From the NCBI RefSeq assembly GCF_014284125.1, contig NZ_JACOFX010000009.1:62001-126000 (forward strand): a stretch of 64,000 nt of DNA. Reading direction: 5' to 3'. Source of the stretch: Undibacterium umbellatum. Its GTDB lineage: Bacteria; Pseudomonadota; Gammaproteobacteria; Burkholderiales; Burkholderiaceae_D. This document shows, in pieces, positions 19,159 through 27,350 of the stretch. A model generated the notes under the pieces. The model did no database searches. It was not told the DNA's origin and was given only the letters and a program-made list of their open reading frames with translations. Within the stretch, counting starts at the first letter, position 1. The number at the start of each line of letters is the position of its first letter. Position numbers and translations under genes: made by a program.

Positions 19159-20091
19159 ATGTCATTACCTGAAATAAGAAATCTGGAATTGCGCCAATTG
19201 CGCTATTTCCTGGCGGTTGCAGAAGAAATGCATTTTGGCCGTGCTGCGGCGCGGCTGCACATGACCCAACCCCCACTCTCGCAGGCCATACAAGCCCTGG
19301 AAGCCATTCTAGGGGCCGAACTGTTTATCCGCAACACGCGCAATATCTCATTGTCCTCCGCTGGCTTGGCACTCTTGCCAGAAGTACGGCGACTACTCCT
19401 TCAAGCCCAGGCACTGCCAGAACTCGCACAAAGAGCAGCAAGTGGTGCCTGCGGACATTTGTCGCTGGCCTTTGTTTCCATCGCCGACTACAGCATCCTG
19501 CCGCCTGCACTCAGGGAGTTTCGTCGTCACCATACCGATGTACATATAGATTTGCGCGAAGCGACCAGCGATGTGCAGTTGCTGGCGCTGGAAAACAGTG
19601 AAATTGACGCAGGTTTTTTAATCCCCCCCATTCCAGAAAAACTGCAGGGCTTGCTCAACTATCAAAAAGTATTGTCAGAACCACTGATACTGGCAGTCCC
19701 AGAAAGCCAGTCCATGGGACGCCAGCAATTGCGTTTGATGGATTGTGCAGACTTGCCACTGATACTGTTCCCACGTAAAATCGCCCCCGCCTTGCATGAT
19801 GCCATCCTGGGTTGCTTCCATGCTGCGGGGCTGACTCCAGCCATAGGCCAGGAAGCCATACAGATGCAAACCATCGTTGGCTTGGTATCGGCTGGCATGG
19901 GTATCGCACTTGTGCCACAATCCGTCTCAAACTTGCAGCGTCCTGGCGTGCTGTATTTTGATTTGCCAGATGCAAGTGCCACCGTAGAAATTGGCCTGGC
20001 ATGGCGCAAGGATAATCATTCCGCCGTACTGGCCGCCTTTGCCCATCTGTTTAACCATCCATTCATCTATGCTGACTCATCCAAATCCTGA
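19159..20091 (+). CDS. LysR family transcriptional regulator
   Basis: 310 aa. The N-terminal winged helix-turn-helix (LRQLRYFLAVAEEMHFGRAA through TQPPLSQAIQALE) and C-terminal type-2 periplasmic-binding effector domain are clear. The HFGRAA and SMGRQQL stretches resemble LysR proteins of the benzoate/catechol group (BenM/CatM type), but the ligand is unknown. Its last 23 bases overlap lgt, which has its own start inside this gene, so the two are probably co-transcribed. Confidence 0.9.
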   Translation: MSLPEIRNLELRQLRYFLAVAEEMHFGRAAARLHMTQPPLSQAIQALEAILGAELFIRNTRNISLSSAGLALLPEVRRLLLQAQALPELAQRAASGACGHLSLAFVSIADYSILPPALREFRRHHTDVHIDLREATSDVQLLALENSEIDAGFLIPPIPEKLQGLLNYQKVLSEPLILAVPESQSMGRQQLRLMDCADLPLILFPRKIAPALHDAILGCFHAAGLTPAIGQEAIQMQTIVGLVSAGMGIALVPQSVSNLQRPGVLYFDLPDASATVEIGLAWRKDNHSAVLAAFAHLFNHPFIYADSSKS

Positions 20092-20863
20092 TCCCGTTGC
20101 CTTCCATCTTGGCCCTGTCTCTGTGCACTGGTATGGCATCATGTACCTGATCGCCTTTGCCCAGTTTATTGCACTTGGTCGTATCAGGATCAGGCAACCA
20201 CATATTGCAGCGCAAGGATGGACGAGTGAACACATCGACGATATGCTGTTTTTCGGCGTGCTTGGAGTCATCATTGGAGGCCGCCTGGGCGAGGTATTTT
20301 TCTACGGTTTTTCATATTATATGGAGCATCCGCTGGAAATATTGGCTGTCTGGAAAGGCGGCATGTCCTTTCACGGTGGTTTCATCGGCGTACTGATCGC
20401 CATGTTCTTATGGGCACGCAAAGCCAAATTTCATCTTGCGGATGTGTATGACTTCATCGCTCCCCTGGTACCGCTAGGGTATGCAGCTGGTCGCCTTGGG
20501 AACTTTATCAACCATGAGTTACCAGGCCGCATCGCATCAGCAGACCTGCCATGGGCGATGATCTGGCCGGGTATCGACCACCCTGTCCATCCTTCACCAA
20601 TTTACCAGGCATTGGTCGATGGTCTGTTGGCATTCATCATATTGTGGATATTCGCGTCCAAAGCCAGGCCGAGGCTGGCCGTGGGTGCCTTATACGTAAC
20701 CCTGTACGGCTGCGCCCGCTTCTTCACTGAATATTTCCGCACCCCGGATTATGAAGTCAATATTCTTGGCGCGACAATTTCGGCAGGGCAGATGCTGTCT
20801 TTCCCCATGATTATTGGCGGCCTCCTTTTATTAACATTTTCTTATAAATTTAATAAAAAATAG
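20069..20863 (+). CDS. lgt: Prolipoprotein diacylglyceryl transferase
   Basis: Inner-membrane enzyme adding diacylglycerol to the lipobox cysteine of prolipoproteins. The ATG at 20069 gives 264 aa with the normal N-terminus (MLTHPNPDPVAFHLGPVSVHWYG). Several membrane segments are visible, along with HGGFIGVL, the Lgt signature GRLGNFINHELPGR and HPSPIYQ. An in-frame start 78 bases upstream would add a non-family extension. The start lies within the last codons of the LysR gene, a 23-base overlap in another frame. Confidence 0.95.
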   Translation: MLTHPNPDPVAFHLGPVSVHWYGIMYLIAFAQFIALGRIRIRQPHIAAQGWTSEHIDDMLFFGVLGVIIGGRLGEVFFYGFSYYMEHPLEILAVWKGGMSFHGGFIGVLIAMFLWARKAKFHLADVYDFIAPLVPLGYAAGRLGNFINHELPGRIASADLPWAMIWPGIDHPVHPSPIYQALVDGLLAFIILWIFASKARPRLAVGALYVTLYGCARFFTEYFRTPDYEVNILGATISAGQMLSFPMIIGGLLLLTFSYKFNKK

Positions 20864-20979
20864 GCCCTGCCAGATTTAACTATTTCCTTTGTCAAATTCA
20901 TATAAACTCCTAAGCATATTGGGAATACGCACTTCATCGTATTTTTCGCGTATCCGTCTATAGGAACAAGACCGCGACT

Positions 20980-21726
20980 ATGCATAAAATCTGCTCAGCA
21001 TTGTTACTCATGTTTTGCCTGTGCTGGCAGAATTCTGGTGCTGTCGAGATGGTGAAAGTGTATAGCTACCATCTGAAGCAGCCTTTGATACTCGATCAAG
21101 TCACAGGTCGGGGCCTGTATAACGATATGCTGAGCTATCTGAATAAACAAAACACAGCATATCGCTTCGAACTCATTTATCTACCACGCCGCCGTCTTGA
21201 CCTGCTGGTCAACTCCGGTAATCTGGATGGTCTGGTGATTGGTGTCAACCCGGTCTGGTTTAACGACAAGGAAGAACAAAAATTCCTGTGGACCCTGCCG
21301 GTCATGAACGATATCGACGATGTCGTCTCATCAAAAAATCATCCTTTCGAGTTCACAGGTGCAAAGTCGATGACTGGCCTGCGCATAGGGCTGGTGCTGG
21401 GCTATTACTATTACGGTATCAATGAACTCATCGCGGAAGGAAAAATTCAACGCGACGATGCCAGTAGTGAAGAGCACAGTTTTCGCAAACTGATGGCAGG
21501 TCGCATAGATGCGGCCATCGTCAGTCGCTCCAACTACGATTATGAAATGAAGAATCATCCTGACTTGAAAGATCAGTTTTACATCTCGAAAAAACCGCAT
21601 GACCAGTATGACAGACAAATTCTGGTTCCCTTAAACATGCCCAAGGTCCAACAGCAGATCAATGTCATTTTGAGGAATGCTGTCAATGACCCTATCTGGC
21701 AAAAACTGATCAATGCTTACCGCTGA
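20980..21726 (+). CDS. Periplasmic solute-binding-like protein (SBP_bac_3 fold)
   Basis: 248 aa with a signal peptide (cleavage near NSGAVE, about residue 22) and the two-lobed fold of family 3 solute-binding proteins (GRGLYNDMLSYLNKQ, LRIGLVLGYYYYG, GRIDAAIVSRSNYDYE). It is not beside permease or ATPase genes. Orphan proteins of this type are common in Burkholderiales and may be amino-acid receptors or sensor accessories; the ligand is unknown. The nearest purines to a ribosome binding site are AGGAA, about 13 nt upstream. Confidence 0.75.
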   Translation: MHKICSALLLMFCLCWQNSGAVEMVKVYSYHLKQPLILDQVTGRGLYNDMLSYLNKQNTAYRFELIYLPRRRLDLLVNSGNLDGLVIGVNPVWFNDKEEQKFLWTLPVMNDIDDVVSSKNHPFEFTGAKSMTGLRIGLVLGYYYYGINELIAEGKIQRDDASSEEHSFRKLMAGRIDAAIVSRSNYDYEMKNHPDLKDQFYISKKPHDQYDRQILVPLNMPKVQQQINVILRNAVNDPIWQKLINAYR

Positions 21727-21761
21727 ATTTTGAATATTCTTTACGATGAGGAAAATTTCGC

Positions 21762-21791
21762 TTGACGAATACCGGCAATTTCTCTTACAGT
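21762..21791 (+). promoter_or_regulatory. Probable promoter of the leuA leader
   Basis: TTGACG (21762-21767, 5 of 6), an 18-bp spacer and TACAGT (21786-21791, 4 of 6). The predicted start of transcription falls at about 21798, which coincides with the ATG of the first leader peptide, so that peptide could be translated from a leaderless 5' end. Confidence 0.45.
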
Positions 21792-21797
21792 CTTTAT

Positions 21798-21923
21798 ATG
21801 AACTCTTTTTTGACATCGACATCTGCAAGAAAAACTGCTGACAGCGCCAAGCTGCAAGCAGCGCTGATGACTGTGCCAGCATCCCTAGTTCTACTACCAT
21901 CTCTAGCAAGCTCGCTACTATAA
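21798..21923 (+). CDS. Leucine-rich leader peptide 1 (candidate leuA attenuator)
   Basis: A 41-codon frame ending in SLVLLPSLASSLL and a TAA stop. Six of its last 12 codons are the Leu codon CTA, which is rarely used in the neighbouring genes (they favour CTG and TTG). This is the signature of a ribosome-stalling leader peptide sensing leucyl-tRNA charging. It has no clear Shine-Dalgarno; an internal ATG (codon 24) would give an 18-aa version ending the same way. It lies 368 bp upstream of leuA, on the same strand. Confidence 0.6.
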   Translation: MNSFLTSTSARKTADSAKLQAALMTVPASLVLLPSLASSLL

Positions 21924-22040
21924 GTTGCGTCTTGTCCAGTTTTAAGCGGCATACCTGCCGGCCTGAAACTCCAGTATCAAAAATTACCTTTATATCCCAG
22001 CCGTACCCAGCACAGGCTTCCTGACATCAGGAAAAACAGC

Positions 22041-22169
22041 ATGACACCATCAGGCACATCAGCAAAGAATTCAGCAGACGCTATCAGCGTCATGTCTGAC
22101 TTTGCCCGCCCACAGTCTGCGCTGCAACGTAGTCACGATCTACTAGCGCTACGACTACTGATCGGTTGA
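22041..22169 (+). CDS. Leucine-rich leader peptide 2 (candidate leuA attenuator)
   Basis: A 42-codon frame with an AGGAAA-type ribosome binding site, ending DLLALRLLIG before TGA. Near its end the codons run CTA CTA GCG CTA CGA CTA CTG ATC, giving five Leu in seven codons, four of them the rare CTA. It is unrelated in sequence to leader 1 but ends the same way. The Leu codons sit inside an inverted repeat (GTAGTC 22129-22134 with GACTAC 22153-22158), so a stalled ribosome would alter local RNA folding. A second stem (ACCGGC 22169-22174 with GCCGGT 22194-22199) starts right at the stop. Confidence 0.6.
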   Translation: MTPSGTSAKNSADAISVMSDFARPQSALQRSHDLLALRLLIG

Positions 22170-22251
22170 CCGGCCTCGCGTATCTCTGTGGCAGCCGGTT
22201 AGCTTAGCGCCGCCACATCACCATCCATTCAACAAATTGAAAATATCAGCG

Positions 22252-22280
22252 CCTTGCTGAGGCACTGTGCCAGCCCAAGG
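22252..22280 (+). promoter_or_regulatory. Hairpin sequestering the leuA Shine-Dalgarno
   Basis: CCTTG (22252-22256) pairs with CAAGG (22276-22280), which contains the start of the leuA ribosome binding site AAGGA. An inner GGC/GCC pairing with loop ACTGT supports the fold. No T-run terminator was found between the leaders and leuA, so translational control is a possible outcome of leader stalling. Confidence 0.4.
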
Positions 22281-22291
22281 AAAAGAACATC

Positions 22292-24001
22292 ATGATGAGT
22301 AATCCAGCTAAAAAATATCAACCATTCCCCACTATCGCTTTGCACGACAGGCAATGGCCCAGCCGCAGCATCACCAAAGCGCCGATATGGATGAGCACGG
22401 ATCTGCGCGATGGTAACCAGGCGCTGATAGAACCTATGGATGCAAAGAAAAAACTCAGATTCTTTGAAATGCTGGTGAAGATAGGCCTCAAAGAAATTGA
22501 AGTCGCATTCCCTTCTGCATCAGAAACTGATTTTGCCTTTGTGCGTAAACTCATAGAAGAGCAACGCATACCGGATGACGTGACGATAGAAGTATTGACG
22601 CAATCACGCGAAGACCTGATACGCCGCACTATAGATTCTGTGCGCGGTGCCAAGCGTGCGATCGTGCATTTGTACAATCCGATAGCACCGGCTTTCCGTC
22701 GCATCGTCTTTGGAAAATCGCGCGAAGAAGTCAAACAGATTGCCACTGAAGGTACACGCCTCATCAAGCAACTCACAGATGCCATGCCTGAGACCGAATG
22801 GGTATTTGAATATTCACCAGAAACCTTCAGCATGGCTGAGCTGGATTTTTCCAAGGAAGTCTGTGACGCCGTTGCCGCCATCTGGCAGCCTACCGTTGAA
22901 CGCAAGATGATCATCAACTTGCCGACCACGGTCGAATGCGCGACGCCAAATGTGTATGCCGACCAGATCGAATGGATGAACAGGAATCTTGCGCAACGCG
23001 ATGCCATCATCCTCAGCGTACATCCACACAATGACAGGGGCACGGCAGTCGCCGCCGCAGAGCTTGCTGTCATGGCCGGTGCTGACAGGGTTGAAGGCTG
23101 TTTGTTTGGAAATGGCGAACGCACTGGCAATGTTGATCTCGTCACACTTGCCTTGAATTTGTACACCCAGGGTGTTGATCCCGGCCTCGATTTTTCTGAC
23201 ATCGATAGCGTCAGGCAGTGCGTGGAAGAATGTAATCAATTGCCTGTGCATCCACGCCACCCTTATGTGGGCGATCTGGTGTTCACCGCGTTCTCGGGCT
23301 CACACCAGGATGCGATTAAAAAAGGCTTCGCTCAGCAACAAAAAAACGCTATCTGGGAAGTGCCTTATTTACCGATAGACCCGGCTGATCTTGGTCGCAG
23401 TTATGACGCTGTGATACGCGTGAACAGCCAGTCTGGCAAGGGTGGCATGGCTTTCTTGCTAGAGCAGGAATATGGCATCAGCATGCCAAGGCGCATGCAA
23501 ATTGAATTCAGCCGCGTCGTCCAGGCAGTAGCCGATGATAGCGGCAAAGAAATGACAGCACAGCAGATATACCAGATTTTCAGCGACAGCTATCTCGCGC
23601 CAGCAACACCCATCAATTATCAAGCTCATCATGCAAACCCTGTCCTGCATCACAGGACATCACCATCTGATCCGGCACAAGTATCCTTGCATGTCGATCT
23701 GCTGCACCACGGACAGCCACAAGCTATCCAGGGTACAGGTCATGGTATTGTTGAAGCACAGATCAATGCCTGCCAAGTACTTGGCTACCAAGTCAGGATC
23801 ATTGACAAGCAAGAGCAGCAAGTGACACAGCATGCTCGTTCACAGTACATCAGCATCATCGAAGCACGCGTCAATGATGGTAGTAGCCAGCATGGCGCAG
23901 GCATTGCAGACGATGCAGCAACGGCCACCATGCGCGCCATCATCAGTGTGATCAATCGTCATGCCAATTCTGGTGCTGTCATGCAGATGATCGCTGCCTG
24001 A
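22292..24001 (+). CDS. leuA: 2-isopropylmalate synthase, long (type 2) form
   Basis: First committed step of leucine synthesis: acetyl-CoA plus 2-oxoisovalerate to 2-isopropylmalate. The 569-aa protein matches the long LeuA class (about 550-600 aa). It has the catalytic DLRDGNQAL motif near residue 37, [15 protein letters not shown] with the metal-binding histidines, [15 protein letters not shown], and a C-terminal regulatory domain for leucine feedback. Of two adjacent ATGs the first (22292) has better spacing to AAGGA. It follows two Leu-codon leader frames. Its stop codon directly abuts the stop of the convergent MocR gene, with no terminator between. Confidence 0.96.
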   Translation: MMSNPAKKYQPFPTIALHDRQWPSRSITKAPIWMSTDLRDGNQALIEPMDAKKKLRFFEMLVKIGLKEIEVAFPSASETDFAFVRKLIEEQRIPDDVTIEVLTQSREDLIRRTIDSVRGAKRAIVHLYNPIAPAFRRIVFGKSREEVKQIATEGTRLIKQLTDAMPETEWVFEYSPETFSMAELDFSKEVCDAVAAIWQPTVERKMIINLPTTVECATPNVYADQIEWMNRNLAQRDAIILSVHPHNDRGTAVAAAELAVMAGADRVEGCLFGNGERTGNVDLVTLALNLYTQGVDPGLDFSDIDSVRQCVEECNQLPVHPRHPYVGDLVFTAFSGSHQDAIKKGFAQQQKNAIWEVPYLPIDPADLGRSYDAVIRVNSQSGKGGMAFLLEQEYGISMPRRMQIEFSRVVQAVADDSGKEMTAQQIYQIFSDSYLAPATPINYQAHHANPVLHHRTSPSDPAQVSLHVDLLHHGQPQAIQGTGHGIVEAQINACQVLGYQVRIIDKQEQQVTQHARSQYISIIEARVNDGSSQHGAGIADDAATATMRAIISVINRHANSGAVMQMIAA

Positions 24002-25504
24002 TCACAAAGCAGTGACTTTGAAGAGCGTAGCGAGCTTGCTGACGCTGTGCTCTATCTCAGCACAAGTCAGTGAAGCAAAACCAAGTAACAGGCCGCCATG
24101 ACTTTCGGCCGGTCTGTTTGTTTTCCCGGGCACATCAGCGTAGTGCCCCAAGCCACGCAACTCCAGTCCAATTTCTTGCCCGGCTTCTATGATCTGCTCT
24201 TCATCAAAAGCCATTTTAAAATGCACAGCCAGATCAAGCCCGCCATCTTGCGCACCACAAAGCAATTCATCTCCCAATTCTTTTTCCAGACAGCTCACCA
24301 GGCATGCCTGGCGTTCGGCATATACTTTTCTGGTACGCTTGATATGCCTGCCGAAATGGCCTTCTGCAATAAAGTCGGCTAGCGTCATTTGCGGCATGAT
24401 GCTGGTGTGTTTATCGATGACAGCCTTGGCCTGTATCATGGGCTCCAGCAATTTTTCTGGCAAAACCAGATAGCCGAGCCGCAGGCCAGGAAACAGTACC
24501 TTGGACAAAGTGCCGACATAAATGACGCTTTGATGTGTATCCAGACTTTGCAAGGATGCCAGCGGTGAGCTGCCAAAACGATATTCACTGTCATAGTCAT
24601 CTTCGACTATCCATACTGCATTTGCCTGTGCCCATTCGAGCAAGGCCATGCGCCTTTGCAGGCTCATGGTCATACCCAATGGCATTTGGTGCGATGGTGT
24701 GACGAAAGCGACTTTCGCATCGGGATAATGCATCGCTGCATACGCAACATCCATGCCTTCATCATCGACAGGTACGGCGCAAATATCGGCTTGCGCGGCA
24801 TGCAAAGCAGCCGTCGTGCCACGATAGCACGGGTGTTCAACGACTGCCTTCTCACCCGGGTCCAGCAACATGGTACTCAGTAAATACAAGGCCTGTTGCG
24901 AGCCAGATGTGATGAGGATTTGTTCTGGCGCACAGTTCACACCACGCGCCGCCTTCAAGTAAACCGCCAGTAGCTCACGCAAAGCCTGGTGACCAGCAGG
25001 ATCGCCATAGCCTAGTTGTCCTTTTGGGTGACGACAATGGCGTGCTTCCAGCCTCGCCCAGATATCGAAAGGAAATAGATCCAGGTCAGGCATGCTGACC
25101 CTGAATGCTCTTACACTGCCCTGATGAAAGCGCGTGCTGCCGCGGGGGTCTATATGCTGAAGTCCGCGTTTTGAAATCCTGCCCATCACCTGTGTCGCAG
25201 GCAGATTGGTAAGCTGTGCTTTGCTACGTTCGGCAATAGCAGGTAAGTCTTCATTCACAAAAGTACCCTGCCCTACTGACCCACGCAAATAACCTTCTGC
25301 CAGTAATTGGTCATAGGCATTCAAGACCGTTTGCCGGGAAATACTCAGCACCTGACAAAACTCCCGGCTGGGTGGGAGCTGCATACCAGGCAGCATCTGG
25401 CCTACCAAAATGGCTCTTCGTATTTCGGCATACAACTGCCGGTACAAGGGCAGCTCACTTTTTCTATCGAGAACAATACCGGCAATCATCTGAGAAATAT
25501 GCAT
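24002..25504 (-). CDS. MocR/PdxR-type regulator (GntR HTH plus aminotransferase fold)
   Basis: 500 aa. An N-terminal GntR winged helix (about 15-80: PLYRQLYAEIRRAI, LPPSREFCQVLSISRQTV) is joined by a linker to a fold-type I PLP domain (SGSQQALYLLSTMLLDPGEK; PLP lysine in GTLSKVLFPG, Lys335). These proteins are transcription factors, not transaminases, and often control vitamin B6, taurine/GABA or stress genes. Divergent from an OsmC-PaiB-GNAT set, the likely target operon. An inverted repeat between the two start codons (25540-25562) is a candidate operator. Its stop touches that of leuA. Confidence 0.92.
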   Translation of the reverse strand: MHISQMIAGIVLDRKSELPLYRQLYAEIRRAILVGQMLPGMQLPPSREFCQVLSISRQTVLNAYDQLLAEGYLRGSVGQGTFVNEDLPAIAERSKAQLTNLPATQVMGRISKRGLQHIDPRGSTRFHQGSVRAFRVSMPDLDLFPFDIWARLEARHCRHPKGQLGYGDPAGHQALRELLAVYLKAARGVNCAPEQILITSGSQQALYLLSTMLLDPGEKAVVEHPCYRGTTAALHAAQADICAVPVDDEGMDVAYAAMHYPDAKVAFVTPSHQMPLGMTMSLQRRMALLEWAQANAVWIVEDDYDSEYRFGSSPLASLQSLDTHQSVIYVGTLSKVLFPGLRLGYLVLPEKLLEPMIQAKAVIDKHTSIMPQMTLADFIAEGHFGRHIKRTRKVYAERQACLVSCLEKELGDELLCGAQDGGLDLAVHFKMAFDEEQIIEAGQEIGLELRGLGHYADVPGKTNRPAESHGGLLLGFASLTCAEIEHSVSKLATLFKVTAL

Positions 25505-25539
25505 GCTTACACCAAATTGGCATTCTTATTTTTAATAAA

Positions 25540-25562
25540 ATTGGTACTTTTCAATAACCAAT
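25540..25562. promoter_or_regulatory. Candidate operator between MocR gene and OsmC gene
   Basis: ATTGGT (25540-25545) and ACCAAT (25557-25562) form perfect 6-bp arms with an 11-bp spacer in the 102-bp divergent intergenic region. Position and symmetry suit the MocR-type regulator. Confidence 0.4.
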
Positions 25563-25606
25563 ACCAGGAATAAGATTAACGCAAATTCACCGCATAGGAG
25601 TAACAA

Positions 25607-26068
25607 ATGCATCAATACCAGGCAACAATTTTATGGGACCGTGGCGAACAGGTATTTAGCGACAATCGCTATAGCCGTGCGCATGCATGGGAATTTGATG
25701 GCGGCCTGGTGGTGCCAGCGTCTTCATCCCCCTTATCCGTCCCTGTACCCATGTCGGTAGAAAAAAATGTTGATCCGGAAGAAGCGCTGGTCGCCGCGCT
25801 AGCTTCTTGTCACATGCTGTTCTATTTATCCTTTGTTGCCAAACGTGGCTATGTGCTAGACCAATATCGCGACCTGGCGATAGGCGTCATGGAAAAAAAT
25901 CCCCAAGGGAAGACCGCCATTACCTGCATCCATCTGCGTCCGCAGGAGAACTACGGTGGAGACAAGCAACCAGGCTTGCAGGAACGTGAAGAATTGCATC
26001 ATATGGCGCATGAACACTGTTATATCGCCAATTCCATTAATGCCGAAGTCATCATAGAAATCGAGTAG
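25607..26068 (+). CDS. OsmC/Ohr family peroxiredoxin-like protein
   Basis: 153 aa with both family cysteines: Cys68 in LASCHMLFYL and Cys138 in HEHCYIANS. These thiol peroxidases reduce organic hydroperoxides. The N-terminal H-x-Y-x-A-T-I-L-W and the VDPEEALVAALASCH stretch are typical of the YhfA/OsmC-like subgroup. The start has GGAG 6 nt upstream. First gene of a short operon with a PaiB-like and a GNAT gene, divergent from the MocR-type regulator, so oxidative or electrophile stress control by that regulator is likely. Confidence 0.9.
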   Translation: MHQYQATILWDRGEQVFSDNRYSRAHAWEFDGGLVVPASSSPLSVPVPMSVEKNVDPEEALVAALASCHMLFYLSFVAKRGYVLDQYRDLAIGVMEKNPQGKTAITCIHLRPQENYGGDKQPGLQEREELHHMAHEHCYIANSINAEVIIEIE

Positions 26069-26071
26069 CCC

Positions 26072-26722
26072 ATGTACATGCCCAGTCATTTTTCTGAAGA
26101 ACGTATTGAAGTCTTGCATGCCCTGATACAGGCGCACCCACTGGCTGCACTGGTCAGCTTGCAGGATGGCGAACTGGAGGCGAATCACATTCCCTTCCTC
26201 ATCTCAGCACCAACGGCAGAGGCACCGCATGGCGTCTTGCGTTGTCATGTCGCCCGCAATAACCCGGTCTGGCAAAGTGCAGCTTCCAGTCAGGATGCGC
26301 TATTGATTTTCCAGGGTGCGCAAGCTTATATCAGCCCGCGCTGGTATGAAGAAAAGCAGCGCAGTGGTTCTGTCGTGCCGACCTATAACTATGCAGTCGT
26401 GCATGCGCATGGCCCCATGCGCATCGTCGAAGACAGACAAGAATTTTTGCGCCTGCTTAGCGATCTCAGTGACAATTTTGAGCGGAAGTTCGACCAACCC
26501 TGGAAAGTCAGCGATGCCCCAGCAGAATATGTAGACAGAATGATGGACATGATCGTTGGCATAGAAATCCCGGTACGCCGCATCAGCGGAAAATGGAAAA
26601 CCAGCCAGAACAAAAGCACGCAAGACAGAGTGAATATGGTGGATGGTTTACGTGAAAAGCAGGACCCTGCCTCGCACGCGCTGGCGGATGTCATGGAGCA
26701 GCAATTGTTTGAATCTGAATAA
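26072..26722 (+). CDS. PaiB-like FMN-binding protein
   Basis: 216 aa, matching the PaiB/FMN-binding split-barrel family (MPSHFSEE, EANHIPFLI, GVLRCHVARNNP, ISPRWYEEK and VPTYNYAVVHAHG are conserved). In Bacillus PaiB was described as a negative regulator; in Proteobacteria such proteins commonly sit beside MocR regulators and acetyltransferases, as here. It starts 3 nt after the OsmC stop. Actual biochemical role unknown. Confidence 0.88.
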   Translation: MYMPSHFSEERIEVLHALIQAHPLAALVSLQDGELEANHIPFLISAPTAEAPHGVLRCHVARNNPVWQSAASSQDALLIFQGAQAYISPRWYEEKQRSGSVVPTYNYAVVHAHGPMRIVEDRQEFLRLLSDLSDNFERKFDQPWKVSDAPAEYVDRMMDMIVGIEIPVRRISGKWKTSQNKSTQDRVNMVDGLREKQDPASHALADVMEQQLFESE

Positions 26723-26745
26723 AAATCAAATCATAAGGAAAAGAA

Positions 26746-27210
26746 ATGAGTAAAGTCGCGGTCCGTGCCGTCACCAAAGAAGATTTCGCCAACTGGTCCG
26801 TCTTGTGGGAAGGCTATAACCAGTTCTATGAACGTACAGGCCCAAATGCCTTGCCAGAAGCAGTCACACTCAGGACATGGAGCAGGTTTTTTGATGGCTA
26901 TGAACCGGTGCATGCCCTGGTGGCTGAGTTGGATGGCCGCCTGGTCGGGCTGGCACACTATCTGTACCACAGGACTACCAGCCGCATTGAAGCCAGTTGT
27001 TATTTGAATGATTTATTCACCAGCCCGGATGTGCGTGGTCAAGGGGTAGGCCGCGCCTTGATAGAGGCGGTATATGAACAGGCAAAGCTGGCTGGTTCTA
27101 CCGTGGTGTATTGGCAAACGCATGAAACCAATGAGACGGCGCAAAAACTGTATAGCCAGGTAGCAGACAGGTCAGGATTTATTGTTTACCGAAAAAGCCT
27201 GGCCCAATAA
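26746..27210 (+). CDS. GNAT family N-acetyltransferase
   Basis: 154 aa with the acetyl-CoA-binding motif A (LFTSPDVRGQGVGRALIEAV, about 92-111) and the C-terminal YWQTHETNETAQKLY segment of the GNAT fold. It starts after AAGGAAAAG, 23 nt downstream of the PaiB-like gene. PaiA, the usual partner of PaiB, is a spermidine/spermine acetyltransferase, so a polyamine-type substrate is possible but not shown. Confidence 0.9.
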   Translation: MSKVAVRAVTKEDFANWSVLWEGYNQFYERTGPNALPEAVTLRTWSRFFDGYEPVHALVAELDGRLVGLAHYLYHRTTSRIEASCYLNDLFTSPDVRGQGVGRALIEAVYEQAKLAGSTVVYWQTHETNETAQKLYSQVADRSGFIVYRKSLAQ

Positions 27211-27267
27211 ATAAGGGTGAACACAAATATTGCTGTCAACCTCACTTTTGCCGTTCTGCAGCATAAG

Positions 27268-27297
27268 TTTCTCTAAATTCTCTGAACTTTAGAGAAA
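27268..27297. repeat. Perfect 10-bp inverted repeat upstream of the M13 peptidase gene
   Basis: TTTCTCTAAA (27268-27277) and TTTAGAGAAA (27288-27297) are exact reverse complements around a 10-bp spacer, 54 bp before the M13 gene. No T-run follows, so an operator is more likely than a terminator. Confidence 0.5.
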
Positions 27298-27350
27298 TTC
27301 AAGCATCTACCACTCTTTCCTCTCAACAAGCTTCATAGCCAGGACATACC

